Shown: one piece after another, positions 22,192 through 33,588 of the stretch | Position numbering within the stretch: the stretch's first letter is position 1 | Layout: every line of letters starts with the position of its first letter | Source: Aphrocallistes beatrix | Lineage: Eukaryota; Porifera; Hexactinellida; Sceptrulophora; Aphrocallistidae | Direction: 5' to 3' | Assembly: GCA_963281255.1 (NCBI GenBank) | Contig: OY725491.1 | Location: 1,612,001-1,676,000 of the forward strand | Length of the DNA: 64,000 nt | Notes under the pieces: generated by a model | The model's input: only the letters and a program-made list of their open reading frames with translations | Database searches by the model: none | What the model was told of the DNA's origin: nothing | Made by a program: the position numbers and the translations under genes

Positions 22192-23255
22192 CATAGCCTA
22201 CTGTATATAAGGCCTCACAGTAACTTGCGGATTTGGGACGAGGGATGCGGTAGAAGATGGTTGAAATAATACATGAGCTGCTTTAAATCATTAATAAAAC
22301 TAAAGCTTAGGAATATATTACCAGTATATATAAATATGGTGTCAAAGTACCCATATCCGTTGTTAAAATTTAGATTAGTCATCAAATGATTGCGCAACAG
22401 GCTATATTTGGGTCAAATTTAGTGATTTTCAGAAGTCGTTTAAGGGCACTTCTAGGCGTTTTTATTATAAAATTTCCGCATAGAACTGAGATGTGAATAG
22501 GTTAATAATACGAAAAATTTGGAATTTTTTCATGGAATGTTGCTACATTCCAGTGTTGCTATGGAAACGTGTTTTGGTGAGTTGGGATCATATCTTGAAA
22601 ACCGCAAGAGCTAGACATCCATTTGATAGCGAATAGACTATTTCCTATTAAGTGATAATATAGTTTATTTGTCTAAATTTAATGGTTTACGAGTTATTAG
22701 ACAATTTATCATATTGGTCACATTTGGTAATTTGTCGAATATCTCGTAAACCATTAAATTTAGACGTCGAGATTATATTATCGCTTAATAGGAAGTAGTC
22801 TATTTGCTATCAAATGAAATTACGTTTGAATGTCTAGCAATCACGGTTCTCAAGAAATAACCCCAACTGACCAAAACACGTTTCCATAGCAACACTGGAG
22901 TGTAACAGCATTGCATGAAAAAATTCCAATTTTTCGTATTAACCCATTCACATCTCAGGTCTGTCCAGAAAATTTTATGATAAAAACACTTAGAAGTGTC
23001 TTTAAATGACCTCTGAAAATCACAAAATTTGTCACAAATATAACCTATTCCGCAACTATATGGTGACTAATCTAAATTTTATCAACGGATATGGGTACTT
23101 TGATACCATATTTATATATGCTGGTAATACATTCCTAAGTTCTAGTGTGCTTTGTTAATGATTTAAGGCAGCTCATGTATTAGTTCAACCATCTTCTACC
23201 GCATCTAGTCCCAAATCCGCAAGTTACTGTGAGGCCTTATATACAGTAGGCTATG
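22192..23255. mobile_element. 1.06-kb foldback element with 7-bp target duplication
   Basis: Nearly the whole element is one inverted repeat centred near 22724, with arms of about 500 bp. The ends are 'catagcctactgtatataag' and its exact complement. It is flanked on both sides by 'gagaacg' (22185-22191 and 23256-23262), a target-site duplication. There is no coding sequence. Relatives are at 11529, 46932 and 51686, the last two inside threonine aldolase introns. Confidence 0.85.
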
Positions 23256-23552
23256 GAGAACGCAATTTATCAAAAAAAGTTATTGCGCAATATCGTTATC
23301 TACATTTCTAATGCTTGATTTTTTTGAGGGCATCAATAGGAAGGCCTTAATCACAAAGATGTTAATAATTCGATTGAAATATCTAAGCATTCCAAAAATT
23401 TCCATGTTTAATTAAGCCACGACACAAAAGGTATAGATTGTAGACACTAAGAAATTATACCATTCAATCCGCTATGAATTTTTATATGATAATTCATATA
23501 ATAATACTGTTCATGTGTTAATTTCAATATATTAAAATGCAAGGATTTTTTT

Positions 23553-24306
23553 GTTTGTTTGTTTGTTTGTTTGTCCGAATTGATTGAAGAATTGGCAAGT
23601 CGTAGAGATGTGAAAATTGGCATGTAGGTGTCAAATGATGAATCTACGATTAAGTTCTAAGATCTACGCGAAATTTTCACACCTCTGCAAAAAAAAATGG
23701 AAAACAATTTTTCACACCTTTTCTATACAATACTATGTACAGCTTCACTCTCACAATAGAAATCATTATACGACAAATTGTAGGCAGTAATTGTAATTAA
23801 TACTTTAAAGCAATAACTTATATGAATGTCTCAATTATATATTATAGTGTGTGGCAGTTAAAAAGGTTATTTCTATATTTTCACACCTTTATATACATAT
23901 GTTCACACGATTTGACGAATTTTGAAAATTATGCTAGAAACTAGCTTCCAACGGTTGACAAGGGGTTTTTAGGGGTGTAGATTTCGAATATCATATTTTC
24001 AGATCGATGTGATAAATTATTTGTTTACTTTTGTTTACAATAGATACATAAAGTAAACAAATTACAAAAATAGGCTAGAAACTAGCTTCCAACGGTTGAC
24101 AGGGGGTTTAGGGGTGTAGATATCGAAAATCATATTTTCAGATCAATATGATAAATTATTTGTTTACTTTTATTTACAATAAATAGATAGAGTAAACAAA
24201 TTACAAAAATAGTTCAGATTGAGTAACTCCAGGTGCCCGCAGGGCGACTCTGCGGACACACAGTGTCCGCAAGCCGCGCAGCGCAAGCAAGCGAAGCGCG
24301 CTTGTA
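23553..24306 (-). mobile_element. Family A2 element containing 150-bp repeats
   Basis: Starts with a run of 'tttg' then 'tccgaattgattgaagaatt', a relative of family A's 'acgaattgattgaagaa'. It ends with the same GC-rich tail, 'gcaagcgaagcgcgcttg'. The hairpin is TGCGGACAC/GTGTCCGCA, with a compensatory change at the stem base relative to family A. The interior holds two 150-bp repeat units in reverse orientation. Confidence 0.6.
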
Positions 24307-24323
24307 GATCTGAAAATATGATA

Positions 24324-24633
24324 CAGTACACCCTCGCTAGTCCGAACCTCGCTAATCCGAACCCTCGCTAATCCGAACACCCAAAATACAATTTTATTCG
24401 TCTTTATGCTTTGAATAAACGTTTATAAACTTAAATTTATCATTAAGATTGATAAACCTCGTTAAATAAGCGATCATAGCGAAATAATATCCTTAATATT
24501 CTAACAATACAAATTTATTATAATTAATACCCTATTGAATTAGTGTTATTTCACTAATCGGAACAAATTCACTAATCCGAACGATTTTTTCGAACATTGG
24601 AACAGAGCTGTTCGGATTAGCGAGGGTGTACTG
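24324..24633. mobile_element. Tigger/pogo-like MITE
   Basis: Inverted repeats 'cagtacaccctcgctagtcc' and its complement ending 'gcgagggtgtactg', TA-flanked. It is inserted inside a 150-bp repeat unit: the unit reads 'gaaaatatgata' on the left and resumes 'tatttgaaatctac' on the right. Confidence 0.85.
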
Positions 24634-25310
24634 TATTTGAAATCTACACCCCTGAAAACCCCATGTCAACCGTTGAAAGCTAGTTCCTAGCCTATTTTTG
24701 CAAATTGTTTACTTTATGTATATATTGTAAACAAAGTAAACAAATAATTTACCATATCGATCTGAAAATATGATATTCGAAATCTACACCCCTGAAAACC
24801 CCATGTCAACCTTGGAAAGCTAGTTTCTAGCCTATTTTTGAGATTTGTTTACTATATGTATCAATTGTAAACAAATAATTTACCATATCGATCTGAAAAT
24901 ATGATATTCGAAATCTACACCCCTGAAAACCCCATGTCAACCGTTGAAAGCTAGATTTTAGCCTATTTTTGTAATCTGTTTACTTTATGTATCTATTGTA
25001 AACAAAAGTATACAAATAATTTATCATATCGATCTGAAAATATGATATTTGAAATCTACACCCTTGAAAACCCCATGTCAACCGTTGAAAGCTAGTTTCT
25101 AACCAATTTTTGCAATTTGTTTACTTTATGTATCTATTGTAAACAAAGTAAACAAATAATTTACCATATCGATCTGAAAATATGATATTTGAAATCTACA
25201 CCCCTGAAAACCCCATGTCAACCGTCGAAAGCTAGTTTCTAACCAATTTTTGCAATTTGTTTACTTTATGTATATATTGTAAACAAAGTAAACAAATAAT
25301 TCATCATATC
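24634..25310 (+). repeat. Tandem 150-bp repeats, forward block
   Basis: About four to five tandem units, each containing 'gaaatctacacccctgaaaa', 'ccatgtcaaccgttgaaagc', 'ttgtttactttatgtatct' and 'accatatcgatctgaaaata'. The same unit is in reverse orientation at 23927-24230 and 25573-25900. Confidence 0.85.
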
Positions 25311-25572
25311 GATAGCAACACGTGTTGCAACATGTGTAGCAACATGTGTAGCAACATGTGTTGCAACATGTGTAGCAACACGTGTTGCTACATGTGTTAC
25401 AACACGTGTTGCTACATGTGTTGCAACATGTGTTCAACACGTGTTGCTACATGTGTTGCAACATGTGTTACAACACGTGTTGCAACATGTGTTGCAACAT
25501 GTGTCGCAACACGTGTTGCAACATGTGTTGCAATACGTGTTGCAACACATGTAGCAACACGTGTTGCTATCG
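25311..25572. repeat. Second 12-bp palindromic minisatellite at a dyad centre
   Basis: About 21 units of 'gcaacatgtgta' / 'gcaacacgtgtt'. The word GCAACACGTGTTGC is a perfect 14-bp palindrome. The array is bounded by 'tatcgatagc' and 'gctatcgata', and is the centre of the inverted 150-bp-repeat blocks. It differs in sequence from the 13440 array but has the same period and design. Confidence 0.9.
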
Positions 25573-26033
25573 ATATGATAAATTATTTGTTTACTTGCTT
25601 ACAATAGATAGATACATAAAGTAAACAAATTACAAAAATAGGCTAGAAACTAGCTTTCAACGGTTGACATGGGGTTTTCAGGGGTGTAGATTTCAAATAT
25701 CATATTTTCAGATCGATATGGTAAATTATTTGTTTACTTTGTTTACAATAGATACATAAAGTAAATAAATTACAAAAATAGGCTAGAAACTAGCTTTCAA
25801 CGGTTCACATGGGGTTTTCAGGGGTGTAGATTCCGAATATCTTATTTTCGGATCCATATGAAAAATTATTAGGTTGATCTTTGTTTACAATATATATATA
25901 AAAGGAAAAAAATTCCAAAAATAGTTTAGATTCACTAAGTAACTCCTAGAGTAACTCTAGGCGCCCGCAGGGCGACTCTGCGGACACGCAGTGTCTGCAA
26001 GCCGCGCAGCGCAAGCAAGCGAAGCGCGCTTGT
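25573..26033 (-). repeat. Reverse block of 150-bp repeats ending in an A2 tail
   Basis: Two 150-bp units in reverse orientation lead into 'gtaactctaggcgcccgcag' and the A2 hairpin (tgcggacac / gtgtctgca), then the 'aagcgaagcgcgcttg' tail at 26033. Together with 24306-25310 it makes a long imperfect palindrome. Confidence 0.75.
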
Positions 26034-26818
26034 TTTCAATATTATGACTAATCGAGGATTATGCCACAAGCTATGGAGAGGTAATGAGATGTTACAAAAT
26101 CCTCGATAAGTCAGAATATAGAAAATAAACACGTGAATAGTATTATATAGGAAGTCATAGCTTGCGGATTGAATGGTATACTTTCTTTGCAACGGAGGAA
26201 TGTTTAGATATTCCAAACAAATTTTTTTGAAAAAATCAAGCATTAGAAATGCAGATAACGATGTTTTAAATGAGCTAGAATAGCAGCATTTTTCGTTTTT
26301 AAAAATAACCTATTGCGCAATCACATTTAAACTCTTTTTACAGTTGAATTGCATTCTCTGATATGATGTTTGTATATGGTAATAATACATTTCAAAATTA
26401 TATCATATACGGTTTTTGATTTATCCGTCTAATTAAACTTTTTAAACGGCAGGACTACGAGTTAAAACATTGGGGAAAAAGGTACCCCTAAAAATCCTAT
26501 GCCCCTGGGCTAGAAAAGTTACCAGAGCGATGGAAATAATGTATAAAGTTAAAGGTGGAATATGTCGAAATGTTTGATAATAATTTGTGATAGCTACTAT
26601 TGTAGGAAATTATGAATAAAAGTATCATTACTTATTCAAAAATAAAAGTACTAAACACTAATCTAAAAATTCTTTGAGCTAACAATGTTGTGGGGGGTAT
26701 TTCTCACAGAAAAAGCTTCTATAAAGAATTTTCTATGGAGAGTAGTAACATATAAATCCCCCGGGAAGACCTATACTAATAGCTACATGCAAACGCTATC
26801 TTGGAAATATCTTAGTAA
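26034..26818. other. Intergenic with family C remnants
   Basis: About 26210-26440 matches the family C interior at 48840-49050 ('gatgttttaaatgagctaga', 'atacggtttttgattta'). The rest up to the TRP4 relic shows no gene. Confidence 0.45.
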
Positions 26819-29389
26819 TTATTTTATCTTTTTTTTGACCAAATCCATCAGTTCCTCCAACGATGTTGCCAACTTATCAATCTTCGCATTCAATTTTCCA
26901 TTGTCCTTCAGCTGCATTTGTTGGAACCTCGCATTAAATATTGATATTTCTGAGCGCGTTTTCCGAGCGAAAAACTGCTGATCCTGTATTAAAGAAAGAG
27001 ATTCTTTAACTTCGACATCCTCTGTGTAATGTTTGGGATTCAAATTATTAATGTAACTGACACCGTAATATTCGAACAGTTCGTCCTTCTCGATCGTTAT
27101 ATCACCAATGATATGCCTCCTCTTGAAACAATTGAAAAATGAAAACAATGACTGTTTCTGAATTTGTACAACAAAGGTTAACCGATGACAGGCATACGCG
27201 CGTTCTGCATTCTCTTTTACAACTGTAGCCATCTGACAGCTGAGCAATGAAGACATTGAGGAAAACAACAACAGTTAAGAATAGGAAACTCATATAGAGA
27301 AGGACAGCTGACCAGTTCAAATGTTGGTATACATACACATCATCGTACAAGTTTCCTTCTAGTAAGATCCTCAGACCAGATACGAACGTCCAATAAAATT
27401 CGTTGTCAATCCCTGGTACTCGATCTGTATTTTGCATGAGAGATTGATTTCTGAATCCTTCAGCTGTGTATGGAGTTCGTAATGCGATAAAATACGTGGT
27501 AGCGAACATAGCAAGATAGAAAAGGTTGACCATTACAAATTGAGGAACTTCACGTTTCAAAATCTGGAAAAAAATATTAACGTATGGGCCTATGAAAGGA
27601 ACAAGAGCGATTTCTTGGAAAAGTCGTAATGAGTTTATGAGGTTGGTGATAGTAGCGAATGCCCATTGAGTGGGCTGACTGGTAAGGCGGAGAATGATTA
27701 GAATCAGAAGCGAAAAGAGGCCTACTATGTCGAAAAAGTTGGTGCGGTCGCTAAAATAATCAAAAAATGTTTGAAGGAAAACAAAATTTTTCAATTTCGA
27801 TATGAGGGTTGTAGCATTCTTTTGTCTTGCTTCCTCATTCAGAGCATTTCGATTTTTATAAACTCGAAAAAATTCGAATCCTTCAGACACAAAGTTATAT
27901 GCAAAGAAAAAAACACATACAACTCTGCCAATATTCGAATGATGTTCGGTATGTTTATGGTATATGCTTCTGGAGCATTCTCATAGGAAGCTTGTATCAA
28001 AGAGTACGAGAGTGCTATCATGAAAAGAAAATGGAACAGAAGTTTGAAAACTAGGTACAGAGTTCCAATTCTTTTCATTTTCCTTTCAACGAGTATCCGA
28101 ACAGTACCATTGGATCTTCATCGCCCAAATCTGCTAGTCGTTTGAGAAAAACATTTCTCTTTTTGTATCTTTTGTAGTTCTCATCTTTCCTATCTGCTAT
28201 GTGAATATCAAAATATTCTGTTTGTACTAACGCTAAGTGTGGGTCCTTAGGGTGTTGGACAAGAGCATGGTCAAGTAAAGCCTTCAGAGTTTCTTTCATC
28301 TCACAGCGAATAATCTTCAACAGACCTACCTCAGGATCATCTATGTAGCGTTTCAAGTATTCATCCTGGAGAACTAATCGTATGATGTTAGCTGCTGCTC
28401 CATCACTCTTTTCCATTATCGCCCTCTGTAGTGCATTTTTACCATTTTCATCCTTAACTTCGAATGACGCTTTATTAACAATCAATTCCTTCACTGTGCT
28501 ACTGAATCCATTGCTAGCTATTAATGGAGAATCTCCATCATGGTCTTTCTCATCTAGATTTGCACCTGCGCTTGCTAGTATGCCGATACAACCATCATTC
28601 CTATTATCCACTGCCACCATTGCCCTGCTTTTCCTTTGCGTTTCCATCACCTCCTCTTGTGATTAAGAGATACAGAATGTCTATGTCCGCATGCTCGCAA
28701 GCTAAGTGAAGAGCCGTGGAACCTTCAAAGTTGGTCTGATTCGGATCGGCGTTCTTATCGAGTAGGTATTTGATGGTGTGTGTGAAGCCTCTTTCAGTGG
28801 CGTAGTGCAGTGGTGTATTTCCTTGCCCGTCGTGCTTGTCAATGCACATATTCGAGTTGACAGCGTACATCTCCTCCATCACTACCCAGCTGCCGTGCTG
28901 GGCTGCTATGTGCGGATGCTCCATCTCGTCGATGGCAATGCCAGCTTGTAACAGTATGCGAGCGATCCCACCACAGTTGGACTGACACACGATTTTCAAC
29001 GCTTCTGATGCCTGAGAGAGGAACTCGGTTTCATCTTCTGCGGTTTTTTCATGTTTGTGTCGCTCAAGGATAATATCAATGATGTCACTGCGACTGTAGT
29101 ATGCGCAGTGGGCGAATGCGTAATTGTTCTCGTCTCGTTTGTACAGATAGGGAGCACCGCCTAGTACCATTTTCTTCAGCTTATTCATGCTGGTGTTCTG
29201 CAGAACTTCATCTAGTGTGCTGAAATCTTCTTCTGTTCCAGTCCATTTGATGCTCTTTTTACTGAACTTATGGCCGAAAAATCTGTGAAGGTAGGGCGGG
29301 ACCTTTGTCTTGTCCACTTCGGAGAGGTCAGTCGCGTCTTTAGTGATCGGGTCATCCAAGATAATGTTTTTTTCTTTTGGCTGGGCCAT
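26819..29389 (-). pseudogene. TRP4: decayed, chimeric TRP-like channel
   Basis: Homology to the TRP paralogs covers the whole protein, but the frame changes at least four times (near 28640, 28110, 27895 and 27225), with small internal losses in the ankyrin part. Recognisable pieces are 29389-28604 (N-terminus), 28650-28075 (ankyrin), 28078-27839 (TM1-TM2), 27890-27102 (TM3-TM6, LLEGN and LNVFIAQLSD) and 27271-26819 (C-terminal region). The first ~705 bp plus about 70 bp upstream match TRP3 without indels and with about 16 mismatches by hand count. After 28685 the text switches abruptly to a TRP1/TRP2-like sequence (IDILYLLITRGGD). This marks a recombination or gene-conversion junction. No functional product is expected. 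Confidence 0.85.
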
Positions 29390-30476
29390 TTTATTGGTCA
29401 GTAATTATTAGCTACTTTTTTCGCTAAAAGTTGTAAATCAGAAATCTCAAATGACGAACCCGAGGAATCTAGAGCAGACGAAACGGCATAATCTACTATT
29501 TTGGTTTAACTGAGAAACCAATGCTAATCAGAGAAAATTTTCACTATCCCCCTAACTTTAGCACTTTTCCAATCGTGAAATTAAAAATACGTAGAAACTT
29601 TACCGAAATTATGTCGATCGGAGCTTTAAATCTCAAATTCAATCCAAGCTGGATAGCCAGGATAGGGTCCAAAGACTCCAATCAGACCGGACAGCTATAG
29701 GCCCGAACGGACCTCGGACTGGGCTTGCGATCTTTATTTCACAGACCTGAAGATATTCGAAGATTGCCATTAAATCTCCTCTACAACATGACAATGTGAG
29801 ACCTATGTCAGCTACAAGACAATGGCTGCTGGACCATGTTTCCATGAAAAAATGGTCCCCGAACCAATATTCCATGGAACCAAAATTTTCAGAAGAGAAT
29901 TTACCCAAATTATGATCGACCGGAGCTAATGAGATACAAGGCCCTATGTCAGCTCCAAGACAATGGCTCCCGGACTATGGGCATATCCAGGACGTTTTGT
30001 AGGGGGAACATCAACCAGCTGGAGGTCTGAGGGGTGCTGTAAGCCCCCAGTGGCGTCCAGGGGCAAATCCCCTGGAATCTAACAACAATTTGTCTCAATT
30101 TAGACAGATTCATCTAATTTTGAGGTTCTAGAAATACAAATTACTCCGATGACACTCCCCTCTCATCAATTATTTTATAATTTACTAATAAATATTCAGA
30201 CTTTGTCCAGCAAATGGGCGCATATACCAGCAACTAATAAACCATATAGTGGACCAGACAGTGGATTCAATCTGGTTTCTACATAAGGACAATTTTTGTA
30301 ATTATGGTTAATGTAAGGGGAGTACAGAAGTTTTGAAAATTGATACACTGGCCCAACCAATAATATATCGAGATAATTTCCTAATAAGCATATATTATTC
30401 GAGAAGTCTGAAATGACCCTAACAATCCCAATCCAGTGGATCCATGGTCATAAGGTTGATAATTATATTCTACAAG
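29390..30476. other. Intergenic, TRP3-like 5' flank then repeats
   Basis: 29390-29456 continues the TRP3-like upstream sequence. About 29820-29900 shares 'atggtcc..ccatggaa' words with 355-450. About 30050-30090 looks like a hAT-type repeat end ('cagtggcgtccaggggc'). No gene is seen. Confidence 0.5.
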
Positions 30477-30621
30477 CAGAGGCATAGCCAGCCCAATTTT
30501 TAGGGTGCGGCAATTCCGTGAGAGGGTTGCGGCACCCAATGCTAATTTGTGAAATTTTAGTGGGCACAGCCTTTGAGGTTGCGACCTAGGCCCCATGTGC
30601 CGCACCCTGGCTACGCCTCTG
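30477..30621. mobile_element. hAT-type MITE
   Basis: 145 bp from 'cagaggcatagccag' to the inverted 'ctggctacgcctctg'. Flanking octamers 'tctacaag' and 'cctacaag' agree at 7 of 8 bases, as expected for hAT 8-bp target duplications. Confidence 0.75.
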
Positions 30622-30864
30622 CCTACAAGTAGTACGTACATACCTGGGATAATTTCAAATATTATTATGTACGTATTTGGAATATTATCCATTTGAGAAT
30701 ATTTTCGTGCCATTTCGTGCTACCTGTATACGAGTTAAAGGAAATTCATTGAATAATAAAAATACACTCAAGCAAACAATTGGGTTAACAAACGGATAAG
30801 AATGCTAATAAAAGCAGGAGCTAAAGCTAAAACAAATGAAACACTCAACAGGTAAGTGAAGATG

Positions 30865-31975
30865 TCACCAAATATCATCATAGAAGACGTTATCCTGCCC
30901 AAACCTCCTAATACACTGGTCAGCAGTCTGCAAGAGGATGCGAGCCATCTGATCCACAATCTTCAAAGAGAAGCTATTGTGCTTAGAGTCAGAGAGCGTG
31001 ATGTTCAGAGGATCTGCATTCAGAGCTCTGTACAGAATGGAAGCGATTGAGCATTCAGATTTCTCCTTCAACTTCAGTAATATCTCGATAACGTGCTTGG
31101 GAAACTGGCAATTATTGAAGTAGAGAAAGATGTCGTTAGGCACTACAGTGAAGGCAGCGTCATTATCGATGTGGATGTTATAGCCTTGCTGCACCTGGAC
31201 TGCATTCTGAGGCCTGTGAAAATAATAACATCTTTCTAAAATTTTAATTAGGCTGGGTTAGACAATAACTAAAATTAAGATCGAGTTACAAGAAATGCCT
31301 GGAACGTAAATTATTAGAAGTAAAATGATTCAAATGTACGTACACAAGCTTTTGTGTTGATATTTATTACAAAATAATAATGGGTTGTCTGTCCAAAACC
31401 TGTTTTTGCACAGACAAGCCAACCTTAATTACTGATTCTTTGCGTTTGACTCAGATGGAGCAAGTGGGCTGAATCAAGGCAAGTGCATTATTATTATTAG
31501 TTACATAACTAACAACTTGGTGTCGAGTTATTTATAGTAACGAAAGACCCACGACACATTTTAATGGCTTAGCTCCAAAAACCACCCCCAGGCAGAAACC
31601 ATAAGAATACAAAGTTGTTGAGCAGTGAATTCCCATAGCGTCCACGTTTCCTGTTGTGTTCCTATAAAATGATCGTAAAAAAAGACAAATTACTTGAACG
31701 GCATGAGTCCCAGCCAGTTGGCGAGTAGGAAAGCTAGCTGATTCTTCTGATTGTTGCTGAACCTACTGACAGCCCATGCTATCTCCCTCTGGGGAGTGAG
31801 GGACCATCTCTGTCCAGCTATTCCCTGCACGGAGGTGGCCCAAGCTGAGAGTGTGCATTTGAAGGAGGAATCTTCGTCTGGAGAAATCTGCATCTTACTT
31901 AGAGCGATAGTTATGTCTGAGTCAGTGATCTCGCTCACCAGGAGTCTACGTCCTACATGGAAGTTCACTGGTTAA
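30865..31975 (-). CDS. Unidentified conserved-looking gene, last two exons
   Basis: Two open stretches splice in perfect phase. The upstream exon (about 31968 down to 31695) ends with GLMPF-AA at a donor GTAATT. The next exon begins after 'tattattttcacag' at about 31214, restoring a lysine codon and continuing PQNAVQVQQGYNIHID. It ends at a TGA at 30865-30867. The joined segment is over 200 residues of soluble, mixed helical protein (RWSLTPQREIAWAVSRF, NQLAFLLANWLGL, FPKHVIEILLKLKEK). No TM or signal peptide is seen. I do not recognise the family. The 5' part is not defined: an in-frame stop lies just upstream of 31968, so an acceptor there ('accag') or further exons are needed. The terminal TGA could itself be read past if a donor at ATTTG/GTGACA is used. 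Confidence 0.5.
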
Positions 31976-32225
31976 CTCTGCGATGATAATATAAAGCATA
32001 AAGGTTCCTTGTTCCAAACAGATCAAAAACGTTTAATGCGTGCTTATTAATAAACTTTTTGAACTCAAGTTGAGTGAAAGGAAATTGAAAGTTGGGCAAT
32101 TAAATAACATTCAACAAAAATGTGTTCTAAAATTATATTGGAAGGATAATATTAATTAAGAACTATGAGTCTTTCAGTAGAGTAGACTTGACGTGATTAT
32201 ATTTATGAAGTAAAACAATAAATCA

Positions 32226-32319
32226 TTATTCGGACTTGATATCAAATTGCTCATCGTCTATCCTGATAAAATTAGCATTGCTGTAAGCAACCACGAATCG
32301 TGTTAACGAGTAATGCTTT
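32226..32319 (-). other. Possible 3'-terminal exon, unassigned
   Basis: After an acceptor-like 'tttttccgttgaag' there are about 30 open codons reading KHYSLTRFVVAYSNANF then IRIDDEQFDIKSE and a stop. The composition is protein-like, but no partner exon is found and RABGGTB begins 260 bp away on the other strand. Low confidence. Confidence 0.2.
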
Positions 32320-32583
32320 CTTCAACGGAAAAATACGCAAACCAATCATCGATCCAAATCTACAATTTCATCGTAGGTAAAGCATTCAAGGGAAATGATC
32401 CAAATGTAATCAGTTTTAATTTTATCAAAAACAGTTGTTCGAAAGTACAAAAGTTAATTAATAATGGATCATTTACGTTTTTGACGTTGCAAATCTAACT
32501 TACAATTGCCTTAATACTAAACCACATAACTTCTAAATGGTTCCAAATGGATTCGGATTAGTGCAACAAATTGGAGCATAGAA

Positions 32584-33588
32584 ATGGCAGTTTCTTATAA
32601 AGACGTCAAAATACCTGATATTGCGCAACGTAAAGATTTGCTGCTCGAGCTTCACACAACCTTTTTGGACGCGTACGGTAAAGATAAGAATGACTTGGAC
32701 TATGTTATGTCGGAATATTTCCATATGAGCGGGATATACTGGGTACTGACAGCTCTAAAACTTATCGGAAAGGATGAATTGTTGGCGAAAAATGAAGTGA
32801 TAGAATTAGTGTTATCGTGTCAGCACCCAAACGGAGGTTTCGGAGGGAACGTAAAAAATGACCCACATCTCCTCTACACTCTCAGTGCAATTCAGATTCT
32901 TGCAATCTATGAGAGTTTAGATAAAATCAACGCGGACAAGGTAGCAGATTTTGTAGCTGGACAACAGATGGAAGATGGGTCCTACATCGGAGACAAGTGG
33001 GGAGAAGTAGACACGAGGTTTTCATTTTGCGCACTCGCTACTCTCCTGCTGATCAAAAGACTGGAGAAAACGAACGTGGATAAAGCTGTGGGGTTTATAT
33101 TAAGTTGTATGAACTTTGACGGCGGTTTTGGCTGTGTTCCCGGTTCAGAATCTCACTCGGGCCAAATCTACTGTTGTCTGGGAGCTCTGGCCATCACGAA
33201 CCGGTTGTATTATGTGAAAGCAGATGTTCTGGGTGCTTGGCTCTGCGAGCGACAATTAAAATCAGGTGGTCTTAACGGCCGGCCGGAGAAACTTCCAGAC
33301 GTTTGCTACTCCTGGTGGGTGTTAGCTTCTCTAAAGATAATCGGGCGAATCAAATGGATCGATGCTGAGAAAATGAAAGATTTCATCCTGGCTTGTCAAG
33401 ACGATGAGAGCGGAGGGATCGCTGATCGTCCCGGAGACGTAGCGGATCCGTTTCATACCTTATTTGGACTGACGGGGCTATCTCTACTAGGCCACTTGAA
33501 GGATAAGATCAAACCTGTCAATCCTGTGTTTTGTATGCCGGAAGAAACACTAGAAAACCTCGGGATTAAGCTTTACCTGTTAAGATAG
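32584..33588 (+). CDS. RABGGTB: Geranylgeranyl transferase type-2 subunit beta
   Basis: A 334-residue single-exon protein, the usual length for the beta subunit of Rab geranylgeranyltransferase. With the alpha subunit and Rab escort protein, it attaches two geranylgeranyl groups to C-terminal cysteines of Rab GTPases in the cytosol. The sequence shows the repeated prenyltransferase alpha-alpha barrel units with GGFGG, DGSYIGD, DGGFGC and [14 protein letters not shown] motifs. The three zinc ligands of the family are at Asp239 and Cys241 (LPDVCYSWW) and His291 (DPFHTLFGL). The ATG at 32584 lies directly before [12 protein letters not shown]. There are no introns, although this gene is interrupted in most animals (from general knowledge). 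Confidence in identity is high; protein farnesyltransferase and GGTase-I beta subunits fit less well in length and motifs. Confidence 0.93.
   Translation: MAVSYKDVKIPDIAQRKDLLLELHTTFLDAYGKDKNDLDYVMSEYFHMSGIYWVLTALKLIGKDELLAKNEVIELVLSCQHPNGGFGGNVKNDPHLLYTLSAIQILAIYESLDKINADKVADFVAGQQMEDGSYIGDKWGEVDTRFSFCALATLLLIKRLEKTNVDKAVGFILSCMNFDGGFGCVPGSESHSGQIYCCLGALAITNRLYYVKADVLGAWLCERQLKSGGLNGRPEKLPDVCYSWWVLASLKIIGRIKWIDAEKMKDFILACQDDESGGIADRPGDVADPFHTLFGLTGLSLLGHLKDKIKPVNPVFCMPEETLENLGIKLYLLR

Noticed and set aside
25257..25624. Cysteine-rich frame (CCNMCSN type)
   Set aside because: It is a translation of the second minisatellite and its inverted flanks.
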